Below are positions 17,701 through 18,531 of a DNA stretch of 18,531 bases, piece after piece. Under the pieces are notes generated by a model. That model had not been told where the DNA came from and ran no database searches. It worked only from the letters and a program-made list of their open reading frames with translations. The stretch covers positions 1 to 18,531 of the forward strand of contig JAAZFB010000304.1 in assembly GCA_012511915.1 (NCBI GenBank), written 5' to 3'. Each line of letters starts with the position of its first letter. The first letter of the stretch is position 1. This DNA comes from Clostridiaceae bacterium (GTDB lineage Bacteria > Bacillota > Clostridia > Monoglobales > Firm-18). The position numbers and the translations under genes were made by a program.

Positions 17701-18531
17701 ATAACAGTGATTGCTAATGATATAGGTAAAAGCATCGAAGAAGCGGATTTTGATAATAACCGTTTTGATAAAGTTATTAACGGAACACAAACTGACTTTG
17801 CCGATATAAGTGTAGGGAACATGTTAGTTGGTATTGGTAATGATGCTATTATTGATCTCGAACAGAATGTAACAATCAGTGCTGATATTAAAAATATTGG
17901 TTTGGTTGATACCGGTAAGTTTAGAGTACTTGTATATGCAAACGATGAACTTATTGCATCTGAGCTGATTGGAAACCTAACAGCAAATCAAACTTATAAT
18001 CTGAATGCTGTATTCAAACCAAAATATTCAGGCGATTATGTGTTTAAGGTTATGGCAGACTTGCCTATTTCCGCAGTTGTTGAACTTAATGAAGACAACA
18101 ACATTTTCAGCACAAATATATCTAACATTGGAGTAAGATATCCGGATTTAGATGTCGGAAAGATTGAGACGAATATCACAACGGGTACTTTAGCACCGGG
18201 ACAAAGTATGATAATATTTGCAGAAGTTGGGAACATAGGAGATGCTCCTATACCAAAATCAACTGAAGTTACATTTTTTGTAAACAACAGATATTTGGGT
18301 TCAAGAAAAATTGAGCAGTTAGCTGATGGCGACAAAGTAATTTTAAGCATGCTTTATAATGACCCCAATGAAGATACCCGCTCCATAAAGGCAATAGTTA
18401 ATGCTAACAATAATTTGTTAGAAAAATCCATGGAGAATAACATCGGGGAATATAGATTTACGCAACCGATAAATGTTACATCCGCTGAGTTAAGTATTAT
18501 TTCGATAGAAACTGAAAACTCACAGTCTATC
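11518..18531 (+). CDS. Giant multidomain extracellular protein, third segment (CARDB/PKD-rich; 3' end outside window)
   Basis: I translated this frame base by base: 2338 codons without a stop up to the right edge. The first ATG is at 11554. The nearest GAGGAG (11533-11538) is 15 bases away, and starting there would cut a PKD domain, so independent initiation is unlikely. Order: rest of PKD, four CARDB-like modules, a macroglobulin/Ig-like pair, a long conserved block (13831-16715) with NEW3-like and carboxypeptidase-regulatory-like parts, a beta domain, a second PKD, and CARDB modules running out of the window. There are five cysteines and no enzyme motif or membrane segment. It shares CARDB and PKD types with the end of the middle segment, as expected for a single protein. 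The likely role is the outward or cell-proximal stalk of a secreted or surface protein. The anchor and any functional head lie beyond the edge. Confidence 0.85.
11767..13145 (+). other. Four tandem CARDB-like modules
   Basis: The modules begin near 11767 (RADMFVEKITWTPQEPVEND), 12109 (TDVMVNSVTWMPEGD), 12454 (YPEVSVGDITWKPSETTLAEG) and 12781 (YPNLHISNVNYSPIKIEYN). Each has a 'V-x-[ND]-I-x-W-x-P' opening, a central 'N-x-G' strand (ATIGNKGYGDA, TVIKNIGDKEA), a 'Y-[IV]-D' strand (FYIDNQYMG, LYIDDEYTA, LYVDGKAVG) and a late 'H-x-V-x-V' strand. These are typical CARDB adhesion modules. Confidence 0.75.
13145..13830 (+). other. Acidic linker plus macroglobulin/Ig-like beta domains
   Basis: A short acidic linker (NEKEQDEDALA) opens a beta domain up to about 13480 (SPNEGAQVRYELKRGD, TYQLEIIGNAGID). 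A second domain follows (13480-13830) with the macroglobulin MG2-like layout: ITIETNKQEYQMGEYVYVSG, LADGTPIANEQVVLDF, TDNNGNFEYSFQP and AGDWNIVAFGY. I see no thioester motif, so there is no sign of a working alpha-2-macroglobulin. Confidence 0.5.
13831..16715 (+). other. Long conserved block (NEW3-like, carboxypeptidase-regulatory-like and unnamed domains)
   Basis: Parts in order: two NEW3-like domains (13831-14169; 14170-14495, with ITLTNEGRGYLEGIKV and NIALGQYQDRITVSD); a carboxypeptidase-regulatory-like domain (14497-14780; ISFRVTDDIGSIVNGAEITI, TKTDANGTAQFYDKPLGEY); a domain opening with WTVVPTTIEDEYEI (14809-14847); VDVTVTDEDGND (15544-15579); PQPKLKLNYYVP (15814-15849); LGVTVENSGYGAAKNL (15880-15927); GLLTDFEI (15970-15993); FGDIEP (16042-16059); and a tail with YWIDYGNIYIVDRIP near 16605-16650. 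From memory, this same order occurs in other very large secreted proteins of bacteria, including ones with RHS-type repeats. I cannot name it or verify the match here. Function unknown. Confidence 0.5.
16716..17120 (+). other. Beta-rich domain, CARDB-like
   Basis: After the stretch VYKLTEEDDPRAVTAGILD, the strands DNDIKVRVLLDNKTKDTEQG, TIVFYAKNLKTNEE and SWVPNTGGRYELRAELKDQG follow a CARDB-like order, including the 'W-x-P' element before the last strand. The assignment is tentative. One cysteine is present (VYCNSW). Confidence 0.4.
17125..17430 (+). other. Second PKD domain
   Basis: PISNAGVDIVDAVVNKPVTF, the turn 'YDKDGYI', the hallmark VWDFGDG (17230-17250) and HTYTESGTYKVKLFITD form a clear PKD. 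The last hairpin is lengthened by about 25 residues (VYPPQIVNGEVVPSTVFPEN) before the final strand AIMQITVLEN. This intact copy is the internal reference for the broken PKD at 11495-11770. Confidence 0.85.
17440..18531 (+). other. CARDB modules running off the right edge
   Basis: Three full modules (about 17440-17790, 17791-18125, 18136-18460) and the opening of a fourth (from 18475). Openings: RPDLFIEDIIFSPANPNEGE, FADISVGNMLVGIGND and YPDLDVGKIETNITTG. All three end with an 'N-N' closing motif: EEADFDNNRF, LNEDNNIFS and EKSMENNIGEY. The reading frame is open at the last base. Confidence 0.75.

Overview
The window is almost certainly the inside of one very large gene on the + strand. Every base from position 2 to the right edge (18531) reads as one kind of protein: low-cysteine, beta-rich and built of extracellular adhesion-type modules, about 6,175 codons in all. 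Neither the true start nor the true end is present. The reading is broken twice: by an in-frame TAA at 6941-6943, after which the same frame continues, and by a one-base phase change at 11513-11518 inside a PKD domain, after which a different frame stays open for 7 kb to the edge. A conventional annotation would therefore show three genes (2-6943, 6944-11518, 11518-18531). The domain content argues that they are one interrupted gene.

Organism: AT-rich DNA, very few cysteines, and a mix of chitobiase-C-type, fibronectin III (Fn3), PKD and CARDB modules suggest a Gram-positive anaerobe of the Bacillota (Clostridia-like). This is inference. Archaea and other bacteria also carry giant PKD/CARDB proteins. 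No taxonomic marker gene is present.

Layout: 2-380, acidic linker. 390-2725, Tyr-rich mix of prepeptidase-C-like and chitobiase-C-terminal-like beta domains. 2726-4000, Ig-like and Fn3 domains. 4004-6625, ten tandem copies of an ~85-95-residue module with a G-F-x-P-x-E-x-V-x-x-Y signature. 6626-6940, Fn3, then TAA. 6944-11165, regular alternation of Ig-like and Fn3 modules, with an eleventh copy of the signature module at 8136-8405. 11166-11490, CARDB. 11495-11770, PKD split by the frameshift. 11767-13145, four CARDB-like modules. 13145-13830, acidic linker and macroglobulin/Ig-like domains. 13831-16715, a long conserved block that I recall from giant secreted proteins. 16716-17120, beta domain. 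17125-17430, second PKD. 17440-18531, CARDB modules running off the edge.

Role: no catalytic domain, transmembrane segment, sortase motif or S-layer anchor lies within the window. The visible part looks like the stalk of a giant secreted or cell-surface protein, probably for adhesion, matrix building or polysaccharide contact. Its signal peptide, anchor and any effector domain would lie outside. I see no RNA gene, mobile element, CRISPR array, promoter or terminator, and no non-coding stretch longer than 300 bases.
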